DNA of 64,000 nt from Sinohyriopsis cumingii (taxonomy: Eukaryota > Mollusca > Bivalvia > Unionida > Unionidae). Position numbers and translations under genes: made by a program. Location of the stretch: positions 62,379,269-62,443,268 of the forward strand of contig CM068831.1 in the NCBI GenBank assembly GCA_028554795.2. The letters run 5' to 3'. Positions 46,820-59,029 of the stretch are shown here, piece by piece; position 1 is the stretch's first letter, and every line of letters starts with the position of its first letter. Under the pieces are notes generated by a model. It was not told the origin of the DNA and ran no database searches. It worked only from the letters and a program-made list of their open reading frames with translations.

Positions 46820-47765
46820 GTTGCGTGAGGAAATTCATAGCAAGACCAAATTTATTTGCCGTGACAAGCCCACAAATTGCATCTACATCTAAACTTGTAT
46901 TTTACGATCAACGCGGTTCTCTTATTGATTTCCATTCGCAGCTGTTGTTCCACTTCAATTATTATTTTACCTCCGGTAACTTTGAAGGTCCATCTTCTAT
47001 TAGTAATACGATCGCATAGTGCAATTTCACTTTTGGGTGATTCGGTCCGGACTCATCATAACCAAGTGCAATACGCACATGCATTTCTATTCGATTATCA
47101 TTTTACTGTCATACAATTATAGATAAAATCTTGGGAATATTTAAATCTCGGGCCATTGTCCATTCTGGTGGTCCAGCACTTTTTACATTTTAACAACATA
47201 TCGATTACGCCTGTCCTTTTACCTCTAATGATGGTCTATGTCCAATCACTGTAAGCCGAACATGTGCGTCCTTGTTGAATGACAGTTGGGATCTTTCTTT
47301 TATCAACTGAGTCAATGTTGATGTGACATCCATTGGTGAACATAATTGGAGTAGATTTGTCAGTGAATTCGAATTCGTTTATGTAAAAATACAAAAACAT
47401 AAGTGTTCTTGCACTTGACGGTGCATTCAAAGATTAACCGTTTTCACATGCACATGCGAGGATTCCATGTTGGCCTCGAGTTGGTAGTTGTCCATCAGGG
47501 TTAACTAGATTGTACTTGAATGTTTACGAGGGTATGATAACAACTTTTGAATCAAGTATTCGTCGACTAGTGGAGCAAAATTGTTATTGACATTGTCATC
47601 CATCCGCTGATAATTGGTGACCACCCGGTCTGTAAATTACGCAAACTCACTACTGCGGTCAGAATCCGTCTCTGATATGTACTTATAAATCTTATCTTAA
47701 TCACAAACATCGAATCCGTTGACTGGAAAGATGCCGAGTTCTTCGAACTGATTTTCATATCCAAT
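46820..47765 (-). pseudogene. Element B unknown gene, minus-strand copy
   Basis: Broken minus-strand coding includes NNNFAPLVDEYLIQK (about 47,545-47,590), EFEFTDKSTPIMFTN (about 47,315-47,370), KERSQLSFNKDAHVRLTV (about 47,250-47,300) and RIEMHVRIALGYDESGP (about 47,030-47,090). The first three are paralogous, in the same order, to plus-strand 61,145-61,600, and 22 consecutive bases are identical (47,569-47,590 against 61,221-61,242). I do not recognise the protein; its company (protease, capsid-like genes) suggests a virion or late protein. Confidence 0.45.
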
Positions 47766-48084
47766 AACCAATTATATGGACATCGTATATATACAATTAT
47801 TTTGACTTTGCTGTTGCGGGATGTCAGGTATTATAAATTCTGCAGACTGGACAGGATTTGTCAGCATTGCTATTGAATCCTACCAAAAAGTAAAACATGA
47901 TAAAATGAATAAATAAGATCCAGACGCGCGCACCATTAAGATGAGACATTTTGGTTTATCAAAACCAATTATATCAGGGAAAGTAAGTCGTCTACTTGTT
48001 ATGATGAGAGATGTTTCCTCTTTTCTTTCGCTGGTCAAAATTCATATGCATTATGTAAATGTCTATATTAGATGTTTTAATTTT

Positions 48085-48245
48085 ACATGTTCGATCTTAA
48101 AAAGTCCACCAGGGTCAATACCAACAACATTACTTGCAAACTGAGTCAAATCCGCTTTGATGGCAATCCTGTTCAGATCTATATCAGCACCACGTCGAGC
48201 TTAGAAAAGTCCGTAAATATTAATGGACACTTTTATATAGCATTA
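48085..48245 (-). pseudogene. Element B protein fragment downstream of protease (copy B2)
   Basis: Encodes NIYG, DLNRIAIKADLTQFASN and KIEHVKLKHL after small frame corrections. It corresponds to 27,761-27,949. Function unknown. Confidence 0.4.
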
Positions 48246-48369
48246 AACGTACTTCAATTCGAAAAGAATAGGTGCCTGGGGTATTTGGGGCAAAGAAACA
48301 GTGTTTACAATTCTTTAACAAGATGTTGACGACGTACGAGGTCGTCGAACTGAATTTGCAATGTGACAG

Positions 48370-48560
48370 TTAAATAAAACAGTGCTTGTTCTCCACCATG
48401 GGTGCTACTAAGCTTTCGTAAATAATTAACAACTTCAGTTGGTGGTACAAGTCCATATGAGTTGAAATACAAACCATGTCAAAGTGTTACCACGCAAACG
48501 GCCCAATGAGTGACAGGTCCTGTTGTCAAATCCAGTTTGACTGTACTGGTTTCATGTGTG
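48370..48560 (-). pseudogene. PRO: Adenain-like cysteine protease fragment (copy B2)
   Basis: The minus strand reads VTHWAVCVV, a stop, then LYFNSYGLVPPTEVVNYLRK. H-W followed by F-(D/N)-S-x-G-x2-P-x-E-V is the His and Asp block arrangement of the adenovirus-type protease found in Polintons, which matures capsid proteins. The acidic residue is Asn here and a stop lies between the blocks, so it is inactive. The catalytic Cys region downstream is not securely located. Confidence 0.55.
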
Positions 48561-48754
48561 TGGCACCATCGTTCATTTCGCATAGAGACATACGAAAATG
48601 CTTGATTGATTTTGACAATATGAATAAATAAAGATTGGTCCATGGACAGGTTAACAACATGACCTTCAGAGTCTTTTACCTGGTAATCAAAAACCTCTTC
48701 CCGATGTATTCGGCTACTTGTTCGTAGTAATCGAAGGACTTTTCCTATTTATTT

Positions 48755-48875
48755 GTGCACGACATCCTATCGCCTTTTCCATTATCATCCCTGATGCTGC
48801 TCCGACAGCACCTAATGCTGCAAGTGATAGCAGTATTCTACCTATATTTCACATTTGTTTCACATTTGACTTGGA
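48755..48875 (-). pseudogene. Small hydrophobic Gly/Ala-rich peptide gene remnant
   Basis: The minus strand reads IGRILLSLAALGAVGAASGM, a short Gly/Ala-rich hydrophobic helix just upstream of the protease fragment. Polinton-like elements often carry a small hydrophobic or pX-like virion peptide in this place; assignment is tentative and the ends are unclear. Confidence 0.3.
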
Positions 48876-49317
48876 AAATTTGAATGTCACAGAGATATTT
48901 TCTGTTTGCCTGCATGTCACTGATTTGTGCTTGAGTCAACCACACTGATACATTTCCATCTAATTTTGTTGAAAAGAGTTTAATTGTGACTTTATGATTG
49001 TTCCCGTTTAATTTTCACTAATATTGACCTTCGAAAATTATTATTTAAATACTTAACAGGCTTAATTATGAATTTTCATCAAAAAGGACCCTTAGTCGAC
49101 CACCCATACGCACCAATAGAAAAATCTTGTCACAATGTATCACAGCATAGCATCGATAAACACCACCAGCGGGAAGTCCACCTTAACGTACATGAAAACA
49201 CATGTCGACAATGGATTGTCTTAACAACTAAAGATGTTCTTTTGAAAAGTAATAAGTCGAGTACATCATACGGAAGTCGTACTGGGAAATGTGCAAACCA
49301 GTGTCAACTTTTTAATA

Positions 49318-49566
49318 TCAGTCCATATGTGATCTCAGATTGTCATATCCAGGATTTTCTTCAGAATTAAGGCGAATCTCTTTAGAGGGTTTTTGATGAA
49401 CTTTTAACCGCAAACCAATCTCGGTCACTTCTAACTGGCCAAATATCAATTTGCTAGCGGCTTGTCTATTGTCTCCAACTGCATTTTTGAAACGCAACAA
49501 ACACATGTCTTGATGCTGTAAGATCACAGTGGTTACTGAGTTGCCATGTAAATGGTCCAGTAACAC
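49318..49566 (-). pseudogene. 82-residue element B frame, unrecognised
   Basis: An open minus-strand frame with regular alternating hydrophobic pattern (VTTVILQHQDMCLLRFKNAV, FGQLEVTEIGLRLKVHQ) suggests beta-strand-rich coding sequence. It lies upstream of the hydrophobic peptide and protease fragments on the same strand. No family recognised; a capsid or attachment protein is conceivable only by context. Confidence 0.3.
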
Positions 49567-50029
49567 CAGTTGGTGGGTGCGATTCAGTGGTATGTGCGCG
49601 AAATGATAGCGTTGAAGAGGTTACCAAAAGCATAAATGATATCAGGCGTGATTATGTAGTCAGTGAAAGGGTTAGCACAGGCATCAACAATGTTGATGTT
49701 GATAACTCGGTTCAACCATCAGGGATATTAAGAGTACGCAAAATTGCTCATTGGAGTTATTCTTATGGAATAAGGTGATTGTTTGTTCGTCCCCCCAAAA
49801 AATCTCGGGAACATCTCTCCAAAACCCAATATGTGACTGGGGGGAATTACATTGGAAAACTTAATGAACCACCAATGAGTCGTACTGTTAATAGTTCACC
49901 CCGAAAATCTACAACATGCCTACCTTAATCCACACGGCTAACACGAGTATGTGAATGGATTATTGACATAGAAGATTCAGAAGTGCCGCCTGCGTAATTG
50001 AAATGTAATTGATATCAAATCACCCGGAT

Positions 50030-52566
50030 ACTAATAATAATAATAATAATAATAACAATAACTTTGCATAGCGCATAATATTTGGAAGCTCCAAGCGCAT
50101 TACAACATTAGACAATTCCTATAACATTAAAACATATATAATGATATGGTAACAAAAACAAACACCATGAAATTATAAAACATAAAAAACATGCTGACAA
50201 AATTTAATGTAGGAAACATTATTAGGTCTTTAAGTTTGTTCTTGCAGTCGAAATAAGTGAGTCTTAAGAGCTCTCTTGAATGGGATCACTGTGTCTTTTT
50301 GTCTAAGTTCAGTGGGCAATTCATTCCACGTTGATGGGTCCTGGTATGCAAAAGAACGCCGTCCATATGACTGTGTTTTCATAGTGGGAACAATGAGAAT
50401 ACGATTGTCAGAAGAGGAGTGTAAGTATCTTGCTGGTGTGTACACATGGGAGAGGTCAGATAGGTATGTTGGACTGGAGTCCGTCAGTGAAAAGTAGCAC
50501 CTAGAACAAATTTTGTGTTTGATTCTGGATCGAATGGATAGCCAGTGTAGAATACAAAGCAGCGGGGAGGTGTGCTCTGATCGTGGTACTCTAAGTATGA
50601 TCCGAGCAGCTGTGTTTTGAACTTTATGAAGTTTCTGAAGTAGATATTGGGGTGAACCATTCAGAATTGAATTGCAATTGTCCAGTCTTGAAAGTACTAA
50701 TGAACACACAAGTGTTTTAGTGGCATCAACTGAAAGATATTTGCGAATGGAGCTGATACGTCTCAGCTCAAGTTATGCAGCCTTGCATATGTTCATGACA
50801 TGTTGGTGCAATGTGAGAGTAATGTCCAGAGTAACATCTAGATTTCGTACTGAGTGTGTGATTTTAATGTTGGTGTTGCTGATATTTATTGTTTGAGGTA
50901 AATGATGGGAATGAGAAAGTTTTTGTGTTGTGATCAGAATGGCCTCAGTTTTATCATCATTCATCTGCAGCGTGTTACACGTCATCCATGATTTCACATC
51001 AGAAATGCACCTCTCTACACCTTGGATGGTAGCATCAACTTCAGTTGGGTGGCTAGATTTATATATTTGGGTGTCATCAGCGTACAATTAACGAGACACT
51101 GGATGACGATCTATGACACTTGAGAGCGGCTGAATGTATATAATGAAGAGAACAGGTCCAAGAACAGACCCTTGTGGAACACTACTACATAGATTAAATG
51201 GGCAGGGGTGTATTCCATTTGCAGACACAATTTGTGTCCTGTTGACCAAGTATGACTTGAACCACAGTAAGGCTGTATCATAAATGCCAAATACATGCTG
51301 GAGACGGTGAAGTAATATATCATGGCATATTGTGTCAAATGCTGCAGACAAATCAAGGAGGGTGAGGTCTTTAATCTTTCCGCTATCCAAAGCAGAGAGA
51401 ATGTCATTAATTACTTTTAAAAGAGTAGTTTCAGTACTGTGGCAAGGGCGATAAGCAGATTGTACATTGCTAAAAAGACTGTTTGAATTAATTCAGTGAG
51501 ATACAAGCTGGGAAAGAACAACCTTTTCTAAAAAACTTGATATGAATGGGAGATTAGAAACAGGGCGGTAGTTCTTTAAATCGTTAAGGTCTAGTGTTGG
51601 TTTCTTCGGCAGAGGCTTTACAATGGCAGTTTTGAAAAATGATGGGAATTCCCCGGATGAAAGAGAGGTATTAATAACATCAGTTAGTGAAGGCAATACT
51701 GGATCTAAGCACTCAAGCAGCAGTGATGTTGGAATTGGATCAAGTTCACATGATTTTGGTGCACTCTTCATCAGGATTGTACGTACGAAATCCATAGAGA
51801 CAGGTTCAAATGTTGACGACGAGTCAATTGAAATTGTGGTGTCAAGCTTATCTCTAATGGTTTGTACTTTGTCACGGAAGAAATCTGCAAACATGTCCGG
51901 AAGGTCGACTGGAGAGAAGGTAGTTGGAAGTGGTGTAGATTTATTCCTTGACATTAGGTTGTTAGTAATCTCGAAGAGCTCCTTGCAGCTAAAACTTTCC
52001 ATGATCTTAGTAGTGCAGTAGGCTGATTTCGCTGCATGGACTATATCTGTGACATTCTTCTTAGCGGCTTCATAGATTTGCTTATGAATAGTGAGTCTGG
52101 TGGAAAGCCAAAGCCTCTCAGCTTTACGGCGGTCTCTTTTAGCAGTGCGACGCTGGTCCCTAACACTGCCATACCATGGATAACACTTTTGAATTGATAC
52201 TCTGCATTTGGTAGCGGGGGTATGTTTGTCGAGCAATGAACGCATGCAGTTATCAAGTTGTTCTGCTGATGGAGGTAAGCATGCTGTTAGGTTTGCTTGG
52301 ATGGCATGCATTAGTTTGGTTCTATTTATCATACGGAGGTTTCTCTTAGTAGCAGATAAAGGTGGAGGGTTAGGGACTGATACGTCAAGATGGCATATAA
52401 TGCAGAGGTGATCTGATGCAAGTTCTTTGGATACCAGGGAGGACCGTAGAATATTATCATCAGGTCTATGAAGAATCCAGTCTAAAATGTGACCATGTTT
52501 ATGAGTGGGTTGTGTAACTGACTGTTTGAGGTTGAAAACATTTTTAGCCTCTTTGGACCCTGACAC
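50030..52566 (-). mobile_element. 5'-truncated non-LTR retrotransposon (CR1/L2-like LINE)
   Basis: The minus-strand coding begins in the endonuclease end (HILDWIL ... SDHLCIICHL) and runs through a linker to the RT: KPLPKKPTLDLNDLKNYRPV, LSAAFDTICHDILLHRL, SVPQGSVLGPVLF, YADDTQIY at about 51,085, and a C-terminal domain ending FKRALKTHLF (50,230). The polymerase Asp motifs (AFD, YADD) are present. Breaks occur near 51,493, 51,390 and 51,087 and about 50,770. The 3' UTR contains the palindromic-like tgtaatgcgcttgg/gcgctatgcaaa and ends in a (TTA)n tail (plus 50,031-50,060), typical of this clade. It splits element B sequence. Confidence 0.88.
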
Positions 52567-53090
52567 CCGTCATTGCCTCTGCTTCCATGACAAATAAAGA
52601 ATTTACAGAATATAGTCCGAGAAGAAGTGATGATGTGAAATATAATGAGGTATTTTATCTGAGAATGTCCCTTTTAAAACTTTGATTTATTATATATGAG
52701 CATGATGATGGATTTTATATTTTCTAAATGCCCAATTTTACAGACATTGCAGCGGAGGAGATAATAAATAGTCAACAGACACATCTTCGCTATAACTGAT
52801 GTTTTTTCCTTTAATAAGATCAACACGTGTATGAATGTATATAAAACTCCATTACATCAGGACGCAACAAATGCAAAGCTGTCTGTCTTGGAAAATACAA
52901 ACTCTGAGGCAGAACATGTCATTATGAGTAGTGTAAAACACATACGCAGGTGTTACGTGGTGGTTTAGGTGCATGATCCTGTCTTAAATGAGGCATAGGG
53001 GTCAAATTGTATAATCAACTTTACCAGCCCCGTGGATTTAGTTGTGAATATTATAAGGCGCGCATTAACAAGTCGAATCGACAAACAACT
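52567..53090. other. Leader of element B polymerase, no gene seen
   Basis: Between the LINE 5' truncation point and the PolB remnant start; AT-rich, nothing recognised. Confidence 0.4.
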
Positions 53091-55960
53091 ATGGCTGCTC
53101 AGACAGATACAAAAACAATAAAACAGAAATAAATGACATAATATCTAGGACTGAAGCGATTTCAGTTTCTGATCCTGATGACATACAAAAGATAAAACAA
53201 GTCATGGACGAACTTCCCTATTAGAGGGATGCTTCACGCTCTCCCTAGTATAAGCATACCTACTGTGCCACAGATAAAACAGTTAACACGGCAACATGGA
53301 ATAAAGACAACAAATCGTATGAGAAAGGCTGACATACTTGAATTATTGAAATCCATTTTGTACTGAATTCACAATATCGATAACCACAGGTTGCCACCGG
53401 AAAGTCAACAACGATTACTAATAAAACAACGGCACAACAACTTAGACAATTTGCACTTGGGCATAATATCCGAATACCAAGAGGTGCAAGAAAAGCTGAC
53501 ATACGTACGAAATTAGGCGAGTATGAACAAAGCCGACATCAATGTCCTGCATCTGCTATTGCAACTGAAGCGTCTGAATATATTCTCACACAAATAAAGC
53601 AATCAAAAGTACCAGAATACAAGTTTCAAAGCGTAGTGGTGAATTAGAAAATCACGTGGCAATTATTTCACCCACCTACAAACCAGACAAAGATTTTCGG
53701 CAACGTGTAACAAATATGATATCATGGAATCATATCAGTGTTACAAAACTTCCGTCACTCTGGAGTGAAAGGAAACATGGTTCTTAGTGCGCATCTGATT
53801 GTGCCACTTAGTGGTGACCAGGATTGATTTAAAACTTCTACCCCGTAATCCTGAATCGCAAAGACACCAGTGCCATCAGCGATGACATTGACAAAGCATT
53901 GAAAAGATTCTCGAAACGTTCGAAAAATACAGCATTGCAGGATCGGAAAGGACTCTCAAAAGACGTGGCCAAGTCAAGGTTCATCTATCACCGTGTCAAC
54001 CGTTTCTTGGATCCAGGTACATACCATCACACAAGAATATCTCGCCATAGTACAATCGTTGTTTTGAACAGGCAGTTTTACTGGCATTCCGGTAAGTGAA
54101 AATCAAGACTTGCCTCGCAAATATCAGCAACACCTCCGTCAACTCAGCTCTGGTGAATTTTCCCGTGCAGGTTATCAAAGCCACACTGAAGAAATTTGAA
54201 ATATCTAATCCAAGTATGACTGTTTATTTGTTCACTTACGACAAACGTTTCCTTCCAATTGCACTATCCCTTCATTGCGAAAGAACACAAATTCATCTTT
54301 TGCTGCTGAGCAAAATGAAAGAATTGGAGTCGGTATCGCACTATATATGGATTAAAATATTGATCTGTTGCTTAACCGACACAGCAAATACGAGTGTAAT
54401 AAATATCCTTTCAGATGTTGCACACACGTGTTTAAGACCCAGCAACTGCTCTCCAACCATGACTTTCACTGTGGTGGTATTAGCGAAAAGCCGAGACAAC
54501 AATAATGCCATAACCTGGTAAACACATTGTCAAATTTACTGAAGTGCAACTAAAGCTGAAAGTCTCTTAAAATCATATACGCAGATGGTGAATGTCTGAA
54601 CATTTCTGTAAACAAAAACCTCTGCTTTTACAGACATAAATGTGTCTGATATCGATCGCTAAACAAATGCCATGTATATTCTGTTACATAGCAGTATGAT
54701 GCGATGGGCAAACAGATCAACCAGTCCATATCGTGCCAGAGTGTTAAAACTCCAGACATAGTCGTGATGTTTCTTAAATTGATCGAGGTTATGGCAAAAT
54801 GGATTCGACTACAGTTGTATTAACCAGCAGCCATGATTATGACGGATGCCGGGATGATAACAATCGTGAGTTTTCTGCAGTCGCTCATTGGTGATCTGTA
54901 AAGAAGCCTTAACTTCCATTGATGTCAATGTCCGTGGTCACTCTTATATTAATGGTGTGTACAGAGGTGCTAAACAAAAGTCATATAATCTGCAGTTGAG
55001 AACATACCCAAACAAAATAAAATCCCAGTAGTGCTTAATAACCTGCGTGGGTACGATGGCCAATTAATAATGCAAGCAGATCCACGTTATCAGATAAACT
55101 AATAAGCATGATCCCCAAGAACATGGAAAAAATACATGACGTTTAGACTAGACTAACTGCAGTACTTCGATTCATTATAGTCTCTGAATTCGTCCCTGGA
55201 CAAGTTAGTAAACAATCCAGCTGTGGAAAACGTTGTAATTACTTGTCAATACTGTCATACCAATAAACATCTGCTAACGAGAAAAGGCTTGTATTCATAC
55301 CAGTACATGAGTTTCTGGAACAAATTTGCTGAAATTCAGTTTCCACAGATAGAAGCGTTTTATTCATAGCTGTCACTTGAAGATATTTCAGGATTAGGCG
55401 TACGCAAACAATGTTTTGTCTACATTCGAATTAAAAAACACAAGCGACTATCAGAATCTGTATTTGCGTACTGATGTGTTGTTGCTCGTTGATGTGTTTG
55501 AGAAATTTCATGACACTGCATGTACGTGTACAACTCGATCCCGCGCATTACCTTTTGTCACCGGGTATGGGTTGGGATGCACTGTTGTCCACAACCAAAA
55601 TCGAACTGGAATTGCTCACTGACATTGTCCTGTTTACCAAGAGATCACTTCGAGGCGGAATATCAATGACAAGTCACAGATACCCTCGTGTCAACGACCC
55701 CAACGTGGACGGGTATAACCCCGACGCCCCTAACAGTTACATTATGGATCTGGATACGGATAACCTATATTTGTAGGTGATGATGAAACCGCTTCTATTT
55801 GGTGGATTTCATGGCTCTATCCTGCGCAAGTGGACCTACAGAAATACGTGCATGACTACAACATCAACGGTGACAACAAATACTTCTTTGAACTTGATTT
55901 AAAATATCCTTAACATTTACATGGCGCCAGAAGCGTCATCGATGCCCGTTACGTGGAATG
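53091..55960 (+). pseudogene. PolB: Protein-primed family B DNA polymerase (element B lineage), heavily decayed
   Basis: From an ATG at 53,091 (MAAQTDTKT) the plus strand shows two SAP/HeH-like helix motifs: VPQIKQLTRQHGIKTTNRMR with KADILELL (about 53,250-53,350), and AQQLRQFALGHNIRIPRGAR with KADIRTKL (about 53,410-53,515). A finger-like N-terminal region follows (KALKRFSKRSKNTALQDR, about 53,900). The exonuclease domain has NNLRGYDGQLI (about 55,040) and YQNLYLRTDVLLLVDVF (about 55,450). LDPAHYLLSPGMGWDALL and the palm motif YIMDLDTDNLY (about 55,740) come next. The frame is broken many times (stops at about 53,127, 53,227, 55,083 and others) and the sequence ends after FELDLKYP-type residues at about 55,915, so KxxxNxxYG and DTD motifs are missing. 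Confidence 0.82.
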
Positions 55961-56145
55961 TCTGCCAGACCGACGTTAGTTCGCACACTTCCCTAATATA
56001 AAACGGTGCCAGAAATATTGCTTGGGTGTTTACCGAGCATCAAGATGAGTTTCTTCTGCCTTGATACGAATCGACTGATAATCTGCAATGGATTTACCAC
56101 TTACTCGTTTGGTTAATATGATATTGTAAATAGGGAAGCGATTCG

Positions 56146-56538
56146 TTAACTTGTTAACGCAAATTCTGGTGTCAGTTCCGTATTCGCTGGAACGACTTGC
56201 AATTTCTCTAGCACAAATGCTCGACGGGGAGGTTCTGGCTTACCTGGTGACGTTCCCAAACAATAACGTGTTGGTTTTCTCGGAGTATCAATCCGTTCTG
56301 AAATAGTAAACATATTGACGGACCATACCTGGTCAAGAGAGCTACGTTGTCCTAGTACACACAGATACCTAACAAACTTGTCTCCGAGTGGTTGCAGCGG
56401 TGCTAGCTGTGAGATCATTTTCTGAATGACAGTGACAGTCTTTTGCCGAATCGGATTTGCCAGCTTTAATCCAGTCGTGCGTGTAACTTCATTGTTCAGT
56501 TCTGCTATAACCCATTCGTGCAAGTGATATGGCCTCAT
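56146..56538 (-). CDS. Unrecognised 130-residue minus-strand frame inside element B
   Basis: The frame is open for 130 codons in a segment where the plus strand is full of stops. It reads MRPYHLHEWVIAELNNEV at the start and has a PRKPTRYCLGTSPGKPEPPR low-complexity middle. Opposite-strand genes are normal in Polintons. No domain recognised; a chance frame is possible. Confidence 0.25.
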   Translation of the reverse strand: MRPYHLHEWVIAELNNEVTRTTGLKLANPIRQKTVTVIQKMISQLAPLQPLGDKFVRYLCVLGQRSSLDQVWSVNMFTISERIDTPRKPTRYCLGTSPGKPEPPRRAFVLEKLQVVPANTELTPEFALTS

Positions 56539-57194
56539 TAGTAATTCTTGCGCGAACTGATGACCGAATAACCCTTCCGCTATTGTGTGTTAAATCGTTC
56601 CACAATTCCTTGATCACGATGTTTATTGACATGCCTGAGATTTACTCGCACACTAATCCGAGTTTTCTTTACCAGGTTCCACTTGTAAAATTACCCACTC
56701 AGACTGTTCTATAATTTGGATAATTTTCTGAATTGTGTGTCCATTTTTTTATTGTTTATATCGGCATTATTTGTTCCTAATAAGTAGATTTTGCTTGCAC
56801 AAGGATTTTTGATCCTCCAAGAGAACAATTAGCTTTCATACCTCCTTTAACAACCCAACCCGTGCTGAATTAATCGCATTTACGTCATGGATGAGTTCGG
56901 CGTCAGCACGTTGATGCGCACGAATATATTTTGATGTTTGGGAGACAAGGTCATGTTGATAACATGCAGCATCAACACGAATGTGCTGTTCACCAGGATA
57001 TTTACTCCACTGTGTCCCTGCGCATTTGCGGATTTCCTAATCAACGTAAACGTCTTTGGTATACATCGAGCTCAAGTTCCAATAATTTCTGCTCAGTCAT
57101 TATGTGTTTTCACTCGATATGGATTTGCTGCACGTGTTTTCGCACACAATACGAAGACATGATCGTATTAACAATACTGTATTATTCAATAGCA
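56539..57194. other. Spacer between PolB remnant and ATPase remnant
   Basis: No recognisable coding; overlapping chance frames on the plus strand. Confidence 0.35.
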
Positions 57195-57540
57195 TTGCGA
57201 AAAAGGAAATTTGCAGATGATTGTTCCGTCATTGACTTTACTGTACAAGCAAAACCTAAACCTTCCAAGCATAATGACGGAACTATATTCAGAAACTCGG
57301 TTCGTGATCTGATTATTGGCCCTGCTCGATCAGGAAAAACTCAACTGTTGCTGAATATGGTTTAACGATGGTTAACATGGAACTGTTTGTATGTAATTGC
57401 ACCATTGGCTGAAGAACAACAATGTTATATCTTTTGGAAATATTCATTGCACTTGGTGTGCCGCTGACCACACATGTGATGAATTTCGTAACAACGTCTA
57501 CACGGACTAACAAAAGACCAGTACAGTTTTCTCACCATTG
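57195..57540 (+). pseudogene. FtsK/HerA-type packaging ATPase remnant (element B)
   Basis: The plus frame encodes a short leader (VIDFTVQAKPKPSKH), then VRDLIIGPARSGKTQLLLNM, a Walker A P-loop (GPARSGKT, 57,318-57,341) in the hydrophobic-strand context of viral genome-packaging ATPases. After a stop and frameshift a second block (LYVIAPLAEQQCY) is visible. Walker B is not secure. It would drive DNA packaging in intact relatives. The location after PolB and before structural genes fits a Polinton. Confidence 0.55.
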
Positions 57541-57618
57541 GTTTGACTGAAACTTACATGGGTAAATATCGGACCTGCTTGGACATGCCAATTTAACAAA
57601 TAAAAATAATCATGTAAA

Positions 57619-57795
57619 ATGTATGGCAGTGGTGTCAAAAAAGAGTATGAGAAGGGAGTAAAGCTGCTCAAGAACTTAGTAATTGATTCAAAATGTGATA
57701 GAAGGCCGCAAAATATCAAAGATATGATACAGTCACAACAAATCATAAGAGAATACCTCAAACAGGTTCGAACAAACATTTGCACCGCTGGTTAA
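57619..57795 (+). CDS. Intact 58-residue helical protein frame (element B)
   Basis: An uninterrupted frame from ATG 57,619 reads MYGSGVKKEYEKGVKLLKNL and ends ...YLKQVRTNICTAG before TAA. It is highly charged and predicted helical (EKGVKLLKNLVID, SQQIIREYLKQV). It lies right after the ATPase remnant. I recognise no family. Small size and intactness in a decayed element could be chance. Confidence 0.3.
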   Translation: MYGSGVKKEYEKGVKLLKNLVIDSKCDRRPQNIKDMIQSQQIIREYLKQVRTNICTAG

Positions 57796-57832
57796 ACCCA
57801 CAAAAGATATAGTTAAACGCACAAGAGATATG

Positions 57833-58040
57833 AAAAGGCCACAAGAGCGATTCCGAAGACTATCACACGTTTGCCACTTGCGATTGAGAAAGTGCAAGAA
57901 GACGTTGCTCACATTGGAGAAGCCATTATTGTGCTCGCAAGAAGCACCCGTGCATTTGATCAGGACGTTAGAGAGGAAGTGGACAAGATACCAGACGTAC
58001 CACCCGAGTACAAAATCGCAGATGCCAACATCGGTTAAAT
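57833..58040 (+). pseudogene. Coiled-coil protein fragment (element B)
   Basis: The open plus frame contains LPLAIEKVQEDVAHIGEAI and REEVDKIPDVPPEYKIADAN before a stop. The heptad-like helix suggests a virion or assembly protein. Family not recognised. Confidence 0.3.
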
Positions 58041-58329
58041 CTTTTAACGGAGAAGCTTTTCAGGCGATTTGTTGAAAATCCTCTGCGTGACGCTCCTAAC
58101 AGACCTCCTGACTGGAAAAAGTAAGTGATAAAAAAGCTATCAAAGAACACGATCAAAACATGAACAAGAAATGGCCTAAAACTGTTTTCATGGAGTAATT
58201 GTTACCACTGGGGAATCGCGCACACTTGTGATCGCACTGGCGTCATTGCGATTGTCTCTTTATCTATGTATCTTCCATGCCATAATAATCACTTGGCCTA
58301 ATATCTTATCACATCCGTTTGGTGGTCTG

Positions 58330-59029
58330 TCCGCTAAAACAGAACTGTGTTTTCACAAGATCGTGGAACAAATTGGGGTATTGTAGAACGTCCTAATGGC
58401 GCGTACGACATTAGCTCAATCAATGATGAGGTTCGACGAACATGATCCCACACTCAGCTCCGTTATCGTCATTACATCTCTGCAATATTTAGTTAACATT
58501 TCGAGAATCCTCGTTCAGAACAGTTCTTGACTGGCCTAATGATATTCCTGAAAAAGGCAAATTTTGAGAAAAGGACCCAAAGCAACTGTATATAATATCG
58601 CACCTGACACTGTGAGAATTGCTTCAACGAGCCAGGTCAAATTAATTTGTGACGCTGTCAGTGGTAGTTCTGAAGGCATGTTTCAAAAGACAAGCGTAAT
58701 TGTTTAGGGTTATATACTGATTGGGTATTAAATAACCTTGAAACCAGTTGATTTTATATCGATTACGTCCGCAGCACCTGTGTATCTTCCATGCCATAGT
58801 AATCAGTTGACACATCCGTTTTTCCCTAGTTGATCAAGACAGGTACGTTGTGGATCTGCGCAGTGAAACATTGACGATACAAATGTACATTATAAATCGA
58901 CCGAAGATTTTAATCTAAAATTGACTAATGTGCGTGGATGTGTGAAAACCAGTCCCATTATTAATGCGGTAAAATATTTTTATATGACGTATTATGGAAA
59001 TGGCTTCGGTGTTGTTGTTAGTGAATGAT
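58330..59029 (+). pseudogene. Possible structural protein remnant (element B)
   Basis: Scattered frames include VERPNGAYDISSINDEVRR (about 58,380-58,430), AVYNIAPDTVRI-like residues (about 58,580-58,620) and KLTNVRGCVKTSPIINAVKY (about 58,915-58,975), ending GFGVVVSE before the next gene's ATG. The G-x-Y-x-I-x2-I-N pattern is one I associate with element-encoded attachment or minor capsid proteins of this lineage, but the evidence is weak. Many stops. Confidence 0.3.

Noticed and set aside
51623..52411. Plus-strand frames within the LINE
   Set aside because: They are antisense shadows of the RT/endonuclease coding on the minus strand.
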